Both the position numbers and the translations under genes were made by a program. The notes under the pieces were generated by a model, which was given only the letters and a program-made list of their open reading frames with translations, was not told where the DNA came from and made no database searches. DNA of 64,000 bases from Bacillus sp. UNC41MFS5 (GTDB lineage: Bacteria > Bacillota > Bacilli > Bacillales_B > DSM-18226), in assembly GCF_000686805.1 (NCBI RefSeq), contig NZ_KK366018.1, forward strand, positions 471,759-535,758, in the 5' to 3' direction. Each line of letters starts with the position of its first letter. The stretch's first letter is position 1. Of the stretch, positions 1 to 8,155 are shown in pieces.

Positions 1-197
1 AAAAAAGCCGCGGATAATCCTAGAAACAAAATCGCTAAACTAAACGTAAAGGAAATCTGTTTTAGTCCCCAGCCCATTTGCTGCTGTAATGGGTTTGTAA
101 ATACACTCCATGCATAGACCGATCCAATCGAAATATGTATCCCCACTGCTGAAAGAGCTATAAGCCAACGATTCTTCATCTGATTCTTCATCCCCAT
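1..197 (-). CDS. MFS transporter, OFA (oxalate/formate antiporter-like) family, N-terminal part only
   Basis: The reading frame runs off the left edge, so only about 63 N-terminal residues are visible. They begin [19 protein letters not shown] and include a first membrane segment, then the segment [14 protein letters not shown], a pattern I recognise from the OFA branch of the major facilitator superfamily (OxlT and lactate/formate carriers). A second hydrophobic segment follows before the edge. It would be an inner-membrane carrier; the substrate cannot be told from this part. Two closely spaced ATG codons (197 and 191) and a third at 179 are possible starts, and none has a clear ribosome binding site. 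The downstream gene is divergent. Confidence 0.7.
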   Translation of the reverse strand, partial: MGMKNQMKNRWLIALSAVGIHISIGSVYAWSVFTNPLQQQMGWGLKQISFTFSLAILFLGLSAAF

Positions 198-375
198 TTC
201 ACATAATATTTTTTTAAATATCAAATCCGGATTAATCTTTTAAATACTTTCCACTCATTGTGTATTGTTTGTTATTTGACTATATTAACCTACAAATTTA
301 TGTATTTCAAGCAAAATTTTTATTTAAAATACGAATTATAAAATATATTCATAAAGTAATGTTCGTGTTTTTATC

Positions 376-407
376 AAAAGGCAGGTTTAGGTCTTTCGCC
401 TTTTTTT
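376..407 (+). terminator. Small hairpin with T-run upstream of the small membrane protein gene
   Basis: AAAAGGC (376-382) pairs with GCCTTTT (398-404), followed by more T residues. No plus-strand gene precedes it, so it is either a leader attenuator for the gene at 483 or a leftover terminator. The stem is short. Confidence 0.35.
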
Positions 408-482
408 CTATTTTCATAAAACATCTTCAATAGAAACCGCATACACTGTTGGTGAACAAACAAGGACAGGAGGTGAACTTAG

Positions 483-713
483 ATGGGTTCTAACCATTGT
501 TCCTGTGGCATTTTTGGAATTTTTCTTGGATTTTTAACAGGTGCCATTTGGTTATTGTTTGGATTATTGTGGGTGACTCAATTGCTTGGAGTAATCGGCC
601 TAGTTGGTTTAATTGTTACCGTTCTAAAATTCCTTATCATTTTAATTGGCTTCCTTGCATTCCTTATCTTTGGATTATGCGTATTTAAGAAGGCATGGCA
701 TCACTGTAAGTGA
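483..713 (+). CDS. Small hydrophobic membrane protein (76 aa), function unknown
   Basis: The ATG at 483 follows a strong ribosome binding site (AGGAGGTGAA). The product is almost entirely hydrophobic, with two predicted membrane segments (about residues 8-40 and 42-68), Cys and His near the N-terminus (NHCSCG) and a basic, His-containing C-terminus (KKAWHHCK). I do not recognise a family. It stands alone, with a strong terminator directly downstream, so it is probably transcribed monocistronically. The Cys/His ends could bind a metal, but that is speculation. Confidence 0.6.
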   Translation: MGSNHCSCGIFGIFLGFLTGAIWLLFGLLWVTQLLGVIGLVGLIVTVLKFLIILIGFLAFLIFGLCVFKKAWHHCK

Positions 714-758
714 AATAGCATGCAGGATTAAGCCAACTTGGATTGATATATTTTGTGA

Positions 759-787
759 GGACAGCCTCCATTAGAGGCTGTCCTTAT
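759..787 (+). terminator. Rho-independent terminator of the small membrane protein gene
   Basis: GGACAGCCTC (759-768) and GAGGCTGTCC (774-783) form a perfect 10-bp stem with a 5-nt loop, followed by TT. Confidence 0.75.
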
Positions 788-802
788 CAGTTACTTCTAT
801 AC

Positions 803-851
803 AAAAAAGCGGGCAACTAGAGCAGTTATCTGCCCTGTTGTCCCGCTTTTT
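803..851 (-). terminator. Terminator of glnA
   Basis: AAAAAAGCGGG (803-813) pairs with CCCGCTTTTT (842-851), with inner complementary segments (CAAC/GTTG, GCAG/CTGC). On the minus strand the stem ends in a T-run and lies immediately after the glnA stop codon. Confidence 0.8.
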
Positions 852-854
852 AAA

Positions 855-2219
855 TTAGAATTTCGAATGATAGTTATCGATTTCCCATGCATGAACCGCT
901 GTACGGTAGCTGTCCCATTCTGACTTCTTCATCGATACATACTCGTTGTATACGTGCTCGCCCAGTGTTTTAGCCGCAATCTCCCCTGCTTCTAATTCTT
1001 TAATGGACTCTGCCAGGCTTCCAGGAAGGTTATCGATACCACGGAAGGCTCTTTCCTCCTCTGACATATGGAAGATATCCTCATTAATTGGAGCTGGTGC
1101 TTCTAGTCCTTTTTCGATTCCATCAAGACCTGCAGAGGCAATCACCGCAAACGTTAAGTAAGGGTTTGCTGATGGATCTGGACAACGTAATTCTACCCGT
1201 GTCGCAAGACCTTTTTTTGCTGGAATACGAATTAACGCTGAACGGTTAGACGCAGACCAAGCAATATAACAAGGAGCTTCATAGCCAGGCACTAATCGCT
1301 TATAAGAGTTTACTAGTGGGTTTGTTACTGCAGTAAAGCTCTTCACGCTTTCTAGGACACCCGCAATGAACTGATAAGCTTTTTCCGATAATTGTAGCTC
1401 ATCGGAAGGATCGAAGAAGGCATTTTCGTTTCCTTTAAAGAATGACATATTGACATGCATACCTGATCCATTGATTCCAAATACTGGCTTTGGCATGAAA
1501 GTTGCGTGTAATCCGAACTTCTTCGCAACAGTTTTCACGACCCACTTATATGTAGTGGAAAGGTCCGCCGCTGTTAATACATCTGCATACTTAAAGTTAA
1601 TTTCATGTTGTCCTTCTGCTACTTCGTGGTGTGATGCTTCAATGGTAAAGCCCATTGCTTTTAAGGCACGGTAAATTTCTAAACGAACACGCTCGCCAAG
1701 GTCATGTGGAGATGGCTCGAAATATCCTGCTTTATCACCAAGCTCTTGTGTTGCATAACCGTTATCATCTGTTTTAAAAAGGAAAAATTCTAACTCAGGA
1801 CCTACTGAAATCGTGTATCCTTGATCAGCAGCACGATCCACCGTTTTCTTTAAAACATTTCTTGTGTCCCCTTCAAACAATGTTCCGTCTGGGTTCTTTA
1901 CAGAACATAGGAATCTTGCTTCCGCATATCCGTTTTCAACTGTCCAAGGAAGAACTGCAAAGGTAGCTAAATCTGGTTGTAAATAAAGATCTGATTTATT
2001 AATAGGTGAGAAACCTTTAATTGAAGAACCATCAAACATCATTTTTCCTTCTACAACATCTTCCAATTGCTCAACTGTTACTGTAACGTGCTTTAGGATC
2101 CCTTCGATATCGACAAATTGCAAGTGTAATAGTTCAACACTTTTTTCGTTAATTGTTGCTTTAATTTGTTCAAGTGTAGTGGCAGCTCCTGGAGCGTTTG
2201 TAATTAATGTTTTTGTCAT
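855..2219 (-). CDS. glnA: Type I glutamine synthetase, lone paralog
   Basis: ATP-dependent ligation of ammonia to glutamate in the cytoplasm. The 454-residue product is GSI throughout: MFDGSSIKGF near residue 61, the ATP-site segment IEASHHEVAEGQHEINFKY, NGSGMHVN, VNSYKRLVPGYEAP and RVELRCPDP. Bacillus GlnA is about 444 residues and the extra length is at the N-terminus. Compared with the B. subtilis protein as I remember it (SSIEGFVRIEESD), this one reads SSIKGFSPINKSD, placing Pro72 where the glutamine-feedback Arg62 sits. No glnR gene adjoins it, unlike the usual glnRA operon, so this may be a second GS. A promoter and a GlnR/TnrA box lie just upstream. The enzyme assignment is secure; altered feedback is inference. 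Confidence 0.95.
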   Translation of the reverse strand: MTKTLITNAPGAATTLEQIKATINEKSVELLHLQFVDIEGILKHVTVTVEQLEDVVEGKMMFDGSSIKGFSPINKSDLYLQPDLATFAVLPWTVENGYAEARFLCSVKNPDGTLFEGDTRNVLKKTVDRAADQGYTISVGPELEFFLFKTDDNGYATQELGDKAGYFEPSPHDLGERVRLEIYRALKAMGFTIEASHHEVAEGQHEINFKYADVLTAADLSTTYKWVVKTVAKKFGLHATFMPKPVFGINGSGMHVNMSFFKGNENAFFDPSDELQLSEKAYQFIAGVLESVKSFTAVTNPLVNSYKRLVPGYEAPCYIAWSASNRSALIRIPAKKGLATRVELRCPDPSANPYLTFAVIASAGLDGIEKGLEAPAPINEDIFHMSEEERAFRGIDNLPGSLAESIKELEAGEIAAKTLGEHVYNEYVSMKKSEWDSYRTAVHAWEIDNYHSKF

Positions 2220-2241
2220 GTCACTTTACCTCGCAATTTCA

Positions 2242-2258
2242 TGTTATATTTTATTACA
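2242..2258. promoter_or_regulatory. GlnR/TnrA box upstream of glnA
   Basis: TGTTATATTTTATTACA matches the GlnR/TnrA consensus TGTNA-N7-TNACA exactly. It lies between the predicted promoter and the glnA start, roughly +11 to +27 of the expected transcript. That placement suits repression by blocking rather than activation. Confidence 0.8.
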
Positions 2259-2275
2259 TCAATTAATATAAACCG

Positions 2276-2304
2276 ATTATAATAAAAAAAGAATAGTTTG
2301 ACAA
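2276..2304 (-). promoter_or_regulatory. Sigma-A promoter of glnA
   Basis: On the minus strand TTGTCA (2299-2304) and TATAAT (2276-2281) are 17 bp apart, a near-consensus vegetative promoter about 55 bp upstream of the glnA start. Confidence 0.8.
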
Positions 2305-2668
2305 TGGTTTTTTATAAATTTTTTGAATATTTATTCCGAAATTTTAGTAAGCGTTTTCATAATATACCTGATTAAATCTAATATTCTTATTAAATCTGGC
2401 AAATCTCGTGTTCATATTTATGCAAAAATATGTATATTATTTTCAGTTTATAACCTAAGCAATCCATCGCTTTTTAGTTAATATAGAAAAACAGCTGCTA
2501 GAGAGATCCCTAACAACTGTTTTGAATTAAACCTATTAATTTACTGTTTATGATGCTTTTTGAATTGTAATCATGTTTCTCCATAATATTTGGGATGGAT
2601 TATTCCCAGACGGAGTGATGAACTCTGTGAAATTAGCGCTTAACGATTGCCAGCTCTATGATATCATT

Positions 2669-2974
2669 ATGTCTGAAGAAAAAATTAGAGGAGAAAAATC
2701 GATTAGACCAAATCAGCCTTTACTCCTTTTTCTCTATCTTGGGGTCGTGACTTGGACCGTGGCGCAAGTGGTATATGCAAAAACAGGAAAAGGCTCCGCC
2801 GTTCTGGAATGGGAACCCATACCGCTATTTGGATTTCTAATAGTCGGTATCCCTTGGGTGCTTTATCTTATTTTAAGAGAAATAAAGACTAAACTTATGG
2901 AAATGGAGAATAAACTTATGGAAATGGAGACTAAAAAGATTGACTTCGTAAATAATGTGGTTATAAATAAATGA
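2669..2974 (+). CDS. Small membrane protein with C-terminal charged heptad-like repeat, unknown
   Basis: The frame is open from 2573, but the likely protein begins at the Met at 2669 (MSEEKIRGEKS), giving about 101 residues. Two membrane segments are visible (LLLFLYLGVVTWTVAQVVY and LFGFLIVGIPWVLYLIL). They are followed by a charged tail with a duplicated unit, KLMEMEN/KLMEMET, encoded by a near-perfect 21-bp tandem duplication around 2890-2935. None of the candidate starts (2573, 2618, 2669) has a convincing ribosome binding site. I do not recognise a family. The 52-bp repeat array begins about 40 bases after its stop. Confidence 0.45.
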   Translation: MSEEKIRGEKSIRPNQPLLLFLYLGVVTWTVAQVVYAKTGKGSAVLEWEPIPLFGFLIVGIPWVLYLILREIKTKLMEMENKLMEMETKKIDFVNNVVINK

Positions 2975-3018
2975 GCAGTAAGAGAGGACTAATGCCCTTT
3001 GAGGGTGAAAATGAAGCC

Positions 3019-3190
3019 CAACGGTCACTAGTGGAAGCGACTAATGACCGTTGAAGCTGAAATAGGAGCTCAACGGTCACTAGTGGAAGCGACTAATGAC
3101 CGTTGAAGCTGAAATAGGAGCTCAACGGGCAGTAGTGGAAGTGACAAATGACCGTTGAAGCTGAAATAGGAGCTCAATGGGAACTAGTCA
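3019..3190. repeat. Tandem 52-bp hairpin repeat array A
   Basis: Three full 52-bp units start at 3019, 3071 and 3123, with a partial fourth at 3175 and a degenerate unit before 3019. Each unit has an imperfect 14-bp inverted repeat (CAACGGTCACTAGT ... ACTAATGACCGTTG) around a 7-nt loop GGAAGCG, then a 17-bp spacer AAGCTGAAATAGGAGCT. Units 1 and 2 are identical and unit 3 has a few changes. It sits between two convergent genes. Array B at 35.6 kb has the same period with a different sequence. Confidence 0.9.
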
Positions 3191-3334
3191 GATCACAAAA
3201 AATGAAATTTTGTATAAAATTACACTTAAAATATTGAACATTCATGATTTTTTAAACGAGTTACCCCTTCCCTGAGCAAATCTCGTGTTTCTATGAGCGT
3301 ATTTTAAGAAGCAACAATTTTTTACAAAAGAGCG

Positions 3335-3390
3335 AAATAAAAAGGAGTGTTTCATGGTGCCTGACACCGATGCAACACTCCTTTTTATTT
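3335..3390 (-). terminator. Long terminator hairpin carrying the 13-bp word GGTGCCTGACACC
   Basis: AAATAAAAAGGAGTGTT (3335-3351) and its exact complement (3374-3390) form a 17-bp stem at the end of the DinB-like gene. The loop contains GGTGCCTGACACC (3356-3368), itself a small hairpin. The reverse complement of this word recurs at 35461-35473. Confidence 0.8.
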
Positions 3391-3397
3391 CCAACAT

Positions 3398-3847
3398 CTA
3401 TCTCCTAAAGATAATATAGTCTAAAATAACAGGCTCGGTATCATTCGCTCTTAAAAGTTGATTGATCTGTCCTCGGTGATATTGTCCATGAAGTGCAACA
3501 TGGGTCAAGATGTCCCTTACCGAATTCTTAAACTCTATGCCTTTACTGTTCCTGTACGAAACGATTTGTTCGAGAGCTGGGTTAGTTAAACCCGAAAGGA
3601 ATTCTTTGAAGTTTTGATTATTTCGGTTAGCCAATTCTACACATGATTCTATACTAACATCAGCCCATATAGGCAAGTTTGAACTGTCTGATCCGTTTAG
3701 CCGAGTAAACCACACCTGTTCTGCTAGAAGGATATGTGAGAATAGCCTGTTTATTTGTTCATTCTTCCTTTCCATATTTTGCAAGGTTTCAAGAATTCGT
3801 TGATTAGACCATTGTAAATGCTCAAACATATTTCGGATTGTTTCCAT
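3398..3847 (-). CDS. DinB/YfiT-family putative metal-binding protein
   Basis: 149 residues with the four-helix DinB fold signature: an N-terminal helix MFEHLQWSNQRILETL, a His in LFSHILLAEQVWFTRL (about residue 37), and the C-terminal metal-ligand motif HVALHGQYHRGQINQLLR. These three His positions are where the family binds a divalent metal. Members include thiol-transferases and damage-induced proteins of unknown activity, so no reaction is assigned. The start at 3847 is supported by a GGAGG ribosome binding site. It appears monocistronic, ending in a strong terminator. Confidence 0.85.
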   Translation of the reverse strand: METIRNMFEHLQWSNQRILETLQNMERKNEQINRLFSHILLAEQVWFTRLNGSDSSNLPIWADVSIESCVELANRNNQNFKEFLSGLTNPALEQIVSYRNSKGIEFKNSVRDILTHVALHGQYHRGQINQLLRANDTEPVILDYIIFRR

Positions 3848-4009
3848 GTGACCGCCTCCACGAAATAATCAATATAAACCTATGGGCTTTAATGGATGAT
3901 AAAAAAGGAAAAGAGAACGAGCAATTAAGCAGTGAGGAACTATTAAAGCTATTATTTTATTATTTATATTTATAATTAAGAACATTCTAGTATACCTAGA
4001 AACTATATT

Positions 4010-4462
4010 TCAAAAAGGTAAATCTTCATCACTAATAAAATGTAGTATATTGCCCTGGCCCGTTAAATTCCTTCCTTGATCCTCTTGTCCCTCTATTTCA
4101 GCTAAGGAAATTCCATCCTGAAAACCATTTGATGTATAATCTGAAATAAAATAGAAGGAACCAAAACCATTATCATATAATTTTTCCATTTCTTTTTCGC
4201 GTTTATTGCTCCCATTTTGTTTTTGCCTTTCGATTAATGACTGATTCACCTGTTCCTTATAGGATTGTTTAAACTTGTATCCTAATATCTCCAGTTCCTT
4301 AATTGCACACAAAAGGTCAACGCCAAACCATTTGCTGTATCCTTTTGCGATATTTTTGCCATTGTATTGTTCGGCCCATTTCTTCGCATTTTGAAGTCTA
4401 GCATTGCGATTATAACGATTCCTTGTAGGAGGACCACACGATTTATTCTTACTTTTTGCCAT
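4010..4462 (-). CDS. Conserved hypothetical protein (150 aa)
   Basis: The N-terminus is basic and Cys-containing (MAKSKNKSCGPPTRNRYNR). A middle segment, KWFGVDLLCAIKELEILGYKF, resembles bacillal hypothetical proteins I have seen, followed by a charged coiled-coil-like stretch and an acidic C-terminus (ISDEDLPF). No signal peptide or membrane segment is present. No function can be given. The ATG at 4462 has a weak purine-rich ribosome binding site and the neighbouring minus-strand genes are separately spaced. Confidence 0.6.
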   Translation of the reverse strand: MAKSKNKSCGPPTRNRYNRNARLQNAKKWAEQYNGKNIAKGYSKWFGVDLLCAIKELEILGYKFKQSYKEQVNQSLIERQKQNGSNKREKEMEKLYDNGFGSFYFISDYTSNGFQDGISLAEIEGQEDQGRNLTGQGNILHFISDEDLPF

Positions 4463-4564
4463 TACTCATCCCGCTCTATTCATCAATGATTGTCGCACTT
4501 CTGTTGATTTCTTTCACTTAACCATTTATGTAACCTACTTTTTTGTTTCTAGATATAAAAAAAC

Positions 4565-5109
4565 CTACTCATCTTCATCATGAACCCAATTAATCGAATA
4601 ATACGACTCCATTATAGCTTCCTGGAACCCCCAACCAATTCGGTCAACATTAGAGATAATCCTATGTAATCTTGAAGAAAATGCTTTATATAATTCTTCA
4701 TCCTGATCACATTCCATGGCTACTTGATCAAACATTCTCACTAAACTAGAGTAAAACCCTTCATTTATATCGCCATATGAATTTGTAAATTTCACACCCA
4801 TTTCCACATAAAAAAGCATTAAGTCAACTGTCCGTTTCTCATCATTCGTTGCCTTTTTAAAAGCGGTTATTTCATTTTTAGCCTCCGCGAGTTGGAGTTT
4901 CCCAAATTCTCTTTCCGGAAAAAATTCATTCTCAATTTTTTCTGGGTTTGTTGAAATAGAACTTCTATTACTTCATCCCCTAGAAATTTACTGGATAAGT
5001 AGTTCTGAACCTCTTTGTTTGACTTGAACATAGCTACGATCAGTTCAATCAATTCCTTTTGCTCATATCCGTTTAACTGTTTTTTTAAATCACTAATCTT
5101 GATTTTCAT
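4565..5109 (-). pseudogene. DUF6155-family gene split by a single-base frameshift
   Basis: The 5' part (from 5109) encodes MKIKISDLKKQLNGYEQKELIELIV and runs out of frame after QTQKK. The 3' part (to 4565) encodes YVEMGVKFTNSYGDINEGFY through SINWVHDEDE. Adding one A to the A6 run (T4936-4941 on the plus strand) joins them through IENEFFPEREFGKLQLAEAK, the sequence expected for this family, giving one protein of about 180 residues. Function of the family is unknown. The loss is in a homopolymer, so a sequencing error, a real pseudogene and a phase-variable switch are all possible. Confidence 0.8.
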
Positions 5110-5142
5110 AGGAATCCTCCATTACTACATTCATCTCTGCAA

Positions 5143-5792
5143 TTAATCTTCATAAACTTTATGTGCATGATATTTAAAGCCAAGATATTGATAGTTTTGT
5201 TTTCTATACATTTCTCTTGGAGTGTCTTCACCATCTGCTACTAAGATGATGGTCTTATCAAAAAATTTCTCCATAACAAATTTTTGCAGCCTGCTCCCTA
5301 TTCCTTTTTTCTGAAAGTTTTCATCAACCACCAAACCATCAATTTCTGCGGTTTCTTCTGTAATAATCACATCTACTGATCCTGCCGGAACTCCATTATA
5401 ATAGGCAAGCAGCTGTTGAATATTCTTATCTTCATAAATTCGTTTAGCCAATTCTCTTTTTTGATTTGCAAATTCAGAACCCAACTCCAAATCATGCTTA
5501 TACTGCAATTCAAGAAAAGTTTCAAGGTTTTTATCCGTCACACCTTGTACCTCTATATCCGGGTCGTGTATCACCAAAGGAAATTGTTTAGGCTGGATGG
5601 CGTACAATTCGAGAAAACCAATACTATAACCTGAATCATTCATGTAAGCAACTAATTCCTCCGCTGGTTTTTCGTTTGGAGGAAAGTAAAACTTAACATA
5701 TTGATTTTATCCCCTTTTCCGTAAATGTCCGACCACATGAACCGTCCAAATTCATTATATACGTTTTCTACAATCGTTGGAGTAATTGACAT
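5143..5792 (-). pseudogene. GNAT N-acetyltransferase, apparently frameshifted near its N-terminus
   Basis: The downstream frame encodes an intact GNAT domain with the acetyl-CoA-binding signature VDENFQKKGIGSRLQKFVMEKF and a C-terminal NYQYLGFKYHA. It is open only from Met 5643, which has a poorly spaced ribosome binding site. Upstream, protein-like sequence continues out of frame (VKFYFPPNEKPAEELVAY), and an ATG at 5792 opens a second frame, MSITPTIVENVYNEFGRFMW. One missing base at about 5690-5700 would join them into a protein of about 215 residues. If the frameshift is real, a shorter protein from 5643 (166 aa) may still be made. The substrate is unknown. Confidence 0.65.
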
Positions 5793-5915
5793 TTTTTAGA
5801 ATGGGGACCACTTGGAGTTTCTTAAATGTATTTTATTAGAACCTATGCAAAAAGAGGAGTATGATGAGGTAGAGATAATTAATAAAACCAACAACTAAAG
5901 GAGTATTTTTCAATA

Positions 5916-7127
5916 ATGAACTATATTCAGCGAGGGACACACACATTTAAAATGGTAAACATTGCTTTATTTGCCGGTGGTTTTAATACATTCGCTATCC
6001 TTTGGGGGACACAACCATTACTACCGGAAATCGTGAAGGAATTTCATATTTCACCAGCTGTATCCAGTTTAAGCTTGTCCTCTACTACCATCGCTTTAGC
6101 CATTAGTATGTTGATTGCTGGTTCTTTATCAGAAGTATTTGGCCGGAAACCAGTCATGACTATTTCTTTGTTTGCTTCATCGATTCTATCGATTTTAACA
6201 GCATTTAGTCCAAATTTTCATCTATTAATCTTATTTAGAATTTTACAAGGGATTTCATTAGCGGGATTGCCAGCTGTTGCGATGGCCTACTTAGGTGAGG
6301 AGATTGATCCTAAAAGTTTAGGACTGGCAATGGGGTTATACATTAGCGGGAACTCCATTGGCGGCATGGGCGGTCGAATAATTAGTGGAATTTTAACCGA
6401 TTATTCTAGTTGGCATGTAGCATTGGCCATTATTGGAATCATTAGTTTACTTGCTAGCCTTATTTTCTGGTCTATTTTACCGAAATCTACACATTTTAAA
6501 CCGCGAAAATTTGAAATAAAAAAGTTAGCAACTTCTTTGTTTGTCCAATTTAAAGAACCAGGTCTCGTTTATTTATTTTTAACTGGATTTCTATTAATGG
6601 GATGCTTTGTATCGTTATATAACTACATTGGTTTTGAACTAATGGCTCCACCTTATTCATTAAGTCAAACCTTAGTTGGCTCTATATTTATTGTGTATAT
6701 TGTTGGAACATTTAGCTCTACTTGGATGGGTATGCTAGCTGATCAATACGGCAAAAGAAAACTATTAATGTTGTCCTTGATTATTGTATTATTCGGGGCA
6801 TGTATGACGTTAAATTCGTCTTTATGGTTAAAAGTAATTGGAATTGCCATTTTTACGTACGGTTTTTTTGCTGGACATTCGATTGCGAGTGGTTGGGTTG
6901 GACAAATTGCTACTCATGACAAAGCCCAAGCATCATCCCTATATTTATTTTTCTATTATGCGGGATCTAGTATCGGAGGAACGGCGAGTGGTGCATTTTA
7001 TAGTAGTTTTGGCTGGTATGGTGTTGTCTCCATGATTGTAGTTCTCACGATAATTTCTATCATCATAGTGATTCGTTTAGGCAGCATTTCTATAAGAGCA
7101 TTACGGCATTCTCCACATAGAATTTAA
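5916..7127 (+). CDS. MFS efflux transporter, YnfM/AraJ-like
   Basis: 403 residues with about 12 membrane segments. The MFS motif-A sequence GSLSEVFGRKPVM follows the second segment, and a second-half equivalent GMLADQYGKRKLL is at about residue 270. LFRILQGISLAGLPAVAMAY is the region typical of drug or sugar efflux carriers of the YnfM type. It probably exports a small molecule by proton antiport; the substrate cannot be told. AAAGGAG precedes the ATG at 5916. It stands alone, transcribed away from the broken GNAT gene. Confidence 0.85.
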   Translation: MNYIQRGTHTFKMVNIALFAGGFNTFAILWGTQPLLPEIVKEFHISPAVSSLSLSSTTIALAISMLIAGSLSEVFGRKPVMTISLFASSILSILTAFSPNFHLLILFRILQGISLAGLPAVAMAYLGEEIDPKSLGLAMGLYISGNSIGGMGGRIISGILTDYSSWHVALAIIGIISLLASLIFWSILPKSTHFKPRKFEIKKLATSLFVQFKEPGLVYLFLTGFLLMGCFVSLYNYIGFELMAPPYSLSQTLVGSIFIVYIVGTFSSTWMGMLADQYGKRKLLMLSLIIVLFGACMTLNSSLWLKVIGIAIFTYGFFAGHSIASGWVGQIATHDKAQASSLYLFFYYAGSSIGGTASGAFYSSFGWYGVVSMIVVLTIISIIIVIRLGSISIRALRHSPHRI

Positions 7128-7200
7128 GAAACAAGGAAGCATACTCGCAATGTTGTACAAGATCTACACTTTATAACGTTTTGGGATAAATGAATACAAA

Positions 7201-7245
7201 AAAGCCCTAGGACCTTCCAAAATAATTGATTAGGCCCAGGGCTTT
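7201..7245. terminator. Terminator between convergent genes
   Basis: AAAGCCCTAGG (7201-7211) pairs with CCAGGGCTTT (7236-7245). On the minus strand the stem is followed by a T-rich stretch, so it chiefly ends the RraB-like transcript. It may also serve the MFS gene. Confidence 0.7.
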
Positions 7246-7296
7246 CATATTCAAATATAGGCACTAAACAAAATAAAATAGAACCACCAATTTTTT

Positions 7297-7617
7297 TTAA
7301 TCTACATAAACGCCCCAACCATCAGAATAACCGCCATGTGGTTTACTTAAGTCATTTAATTTATTCTGCATTTTAATTATTTCACTATAATTTAATAGCA
7401 TTCTTTTCGAGCAAGAACATGCCCACTCATCCGTTTCGTCGTCTTGCTCAAGGAAACAGTTGAATCCTTCTCCTTTTAGTACTTGCGATAATTTTTCACC
7501 TGTCACTTGATCAGGCACGGCCACAAAAAATTCGACTGATTGTGGTTTCTTAAAATTCACACCATCTTTATAAAGACTTTGTAAAGCCTCTCCGTCCGCA
7601 TCATTTGGAAATTTCAT
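7297..7617 (-). CDS. RraB-family protein (ribonuclease E inhibitor-like)
   Basis: About 106 residues with the compact RraB fold signature: MKFPNDADGEALQSLYKDG at the start, VEFFVAVPDQVTGEKLSQVL, then DETDEWACSCSKRMLLNYSEI, ending GGYSDGWGVYVD. In enterobacteria RraB binds RNase E. Bacilli use RNase Y and J instead, so the role here is unknown. An upstream Met at 7632 is in frame, but the sequence between (ATGGAGGAAAAACC) contains the ribosome binding site for the ATG at 7617, so that start is chosen. Confidence 0.8.
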   Translation of the reverse strand: MKFPNDADGEALQSLYKDGVNFKKPQSVEFFVAVPDQVTGEKLSQVLKGEGFNCFLEQDDETDEWACSCSKRMLLNYSEIIKMQNKLNDLSKPHGGYSDGWGVYVD

Positions 7618-7799
7618 TGGTTTTTCCTCCATATTCTAATACATTCATTGTTCATTATAATTCACTTATTTCAATTCCACAAAATTATAAATTCAACACC
7701 TTGACTTAACATATTATTAACATCTTCTACATACTCTCTTAAAATACGAATTATATAATGTGTATTGTACAATTCATTACTAAATAAAGGAGGATATGA

Positions 7800-7982
7800 A
7801 TGTTCTTAAAAAAATTAACTCAAAATGGCTTAATTACGATTGTTTACTATAAAAATGGAGCTTTGCAAACCTTAAAAGGGCGCGTTTATCGCCTCAATCT
7901 AAAAGACCAATTGCTTTCTTTAAAAGATGAAAAACAAATGTTATTCTCCATCCGTTTATCATCTGTTAGACATATTTATTAA
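7800..7982 (+). CDS. Short YolD-like protein (60 aa)
   Basis: The start follows AAAGGAGGATATGA. The sequence LITIVYYKNGALQTLKGRVY, then LNLKDQLLSLKDEK and SIRLSSVRHIY, resembles the C-terminal half of YolD-family proteins, which are small beta-rich proteins often paired with Y-family DNA polymerases. No polymerase gene is adjacent here. The family assignment is by pattern and moderate; the function is unknown. Confidence 0.6.
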   Translation: MFLKKLTQNGLITIVYYKNGALQTLKGRVYRLNLKDQLLSLKDEKQMLFSIRLSSVRHIY

Positions 7983-8092
7983 CTGTTTCATGTTTCAACT
8001 AGTATTCATCTATTAAGGCTGAATTAAGGAATATCTAAACCTAGCATAGGTTATTTTTTTTGCTTAAATTATTACTTTGGGCAAAAAGAAGA

Positions 8093-8118
8093 TGCCTTGG
8101 TCATGTTCTACCAAGGCA
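8093..8118 (-). terminator. Terminator of purT
   Basis: TGCCTTGGT (8093-8101) pairs with ACCAAGGCA (8110-8118). On the minus strand the stem is followed by TCTTCTTTTT, about 40 bases past the purT stop. Confidence 0.7.
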
Positions 8119-8155
8119 CCTACTATTTTGGAATGTGCTTTTTCAAAAATGCGAT

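Noticed and set aside
3019..3190. CRISPR array
   Set aside because: The whole 52-bp unit is repeated including the spacer, there are no variable spacers and no cas genes in the window.
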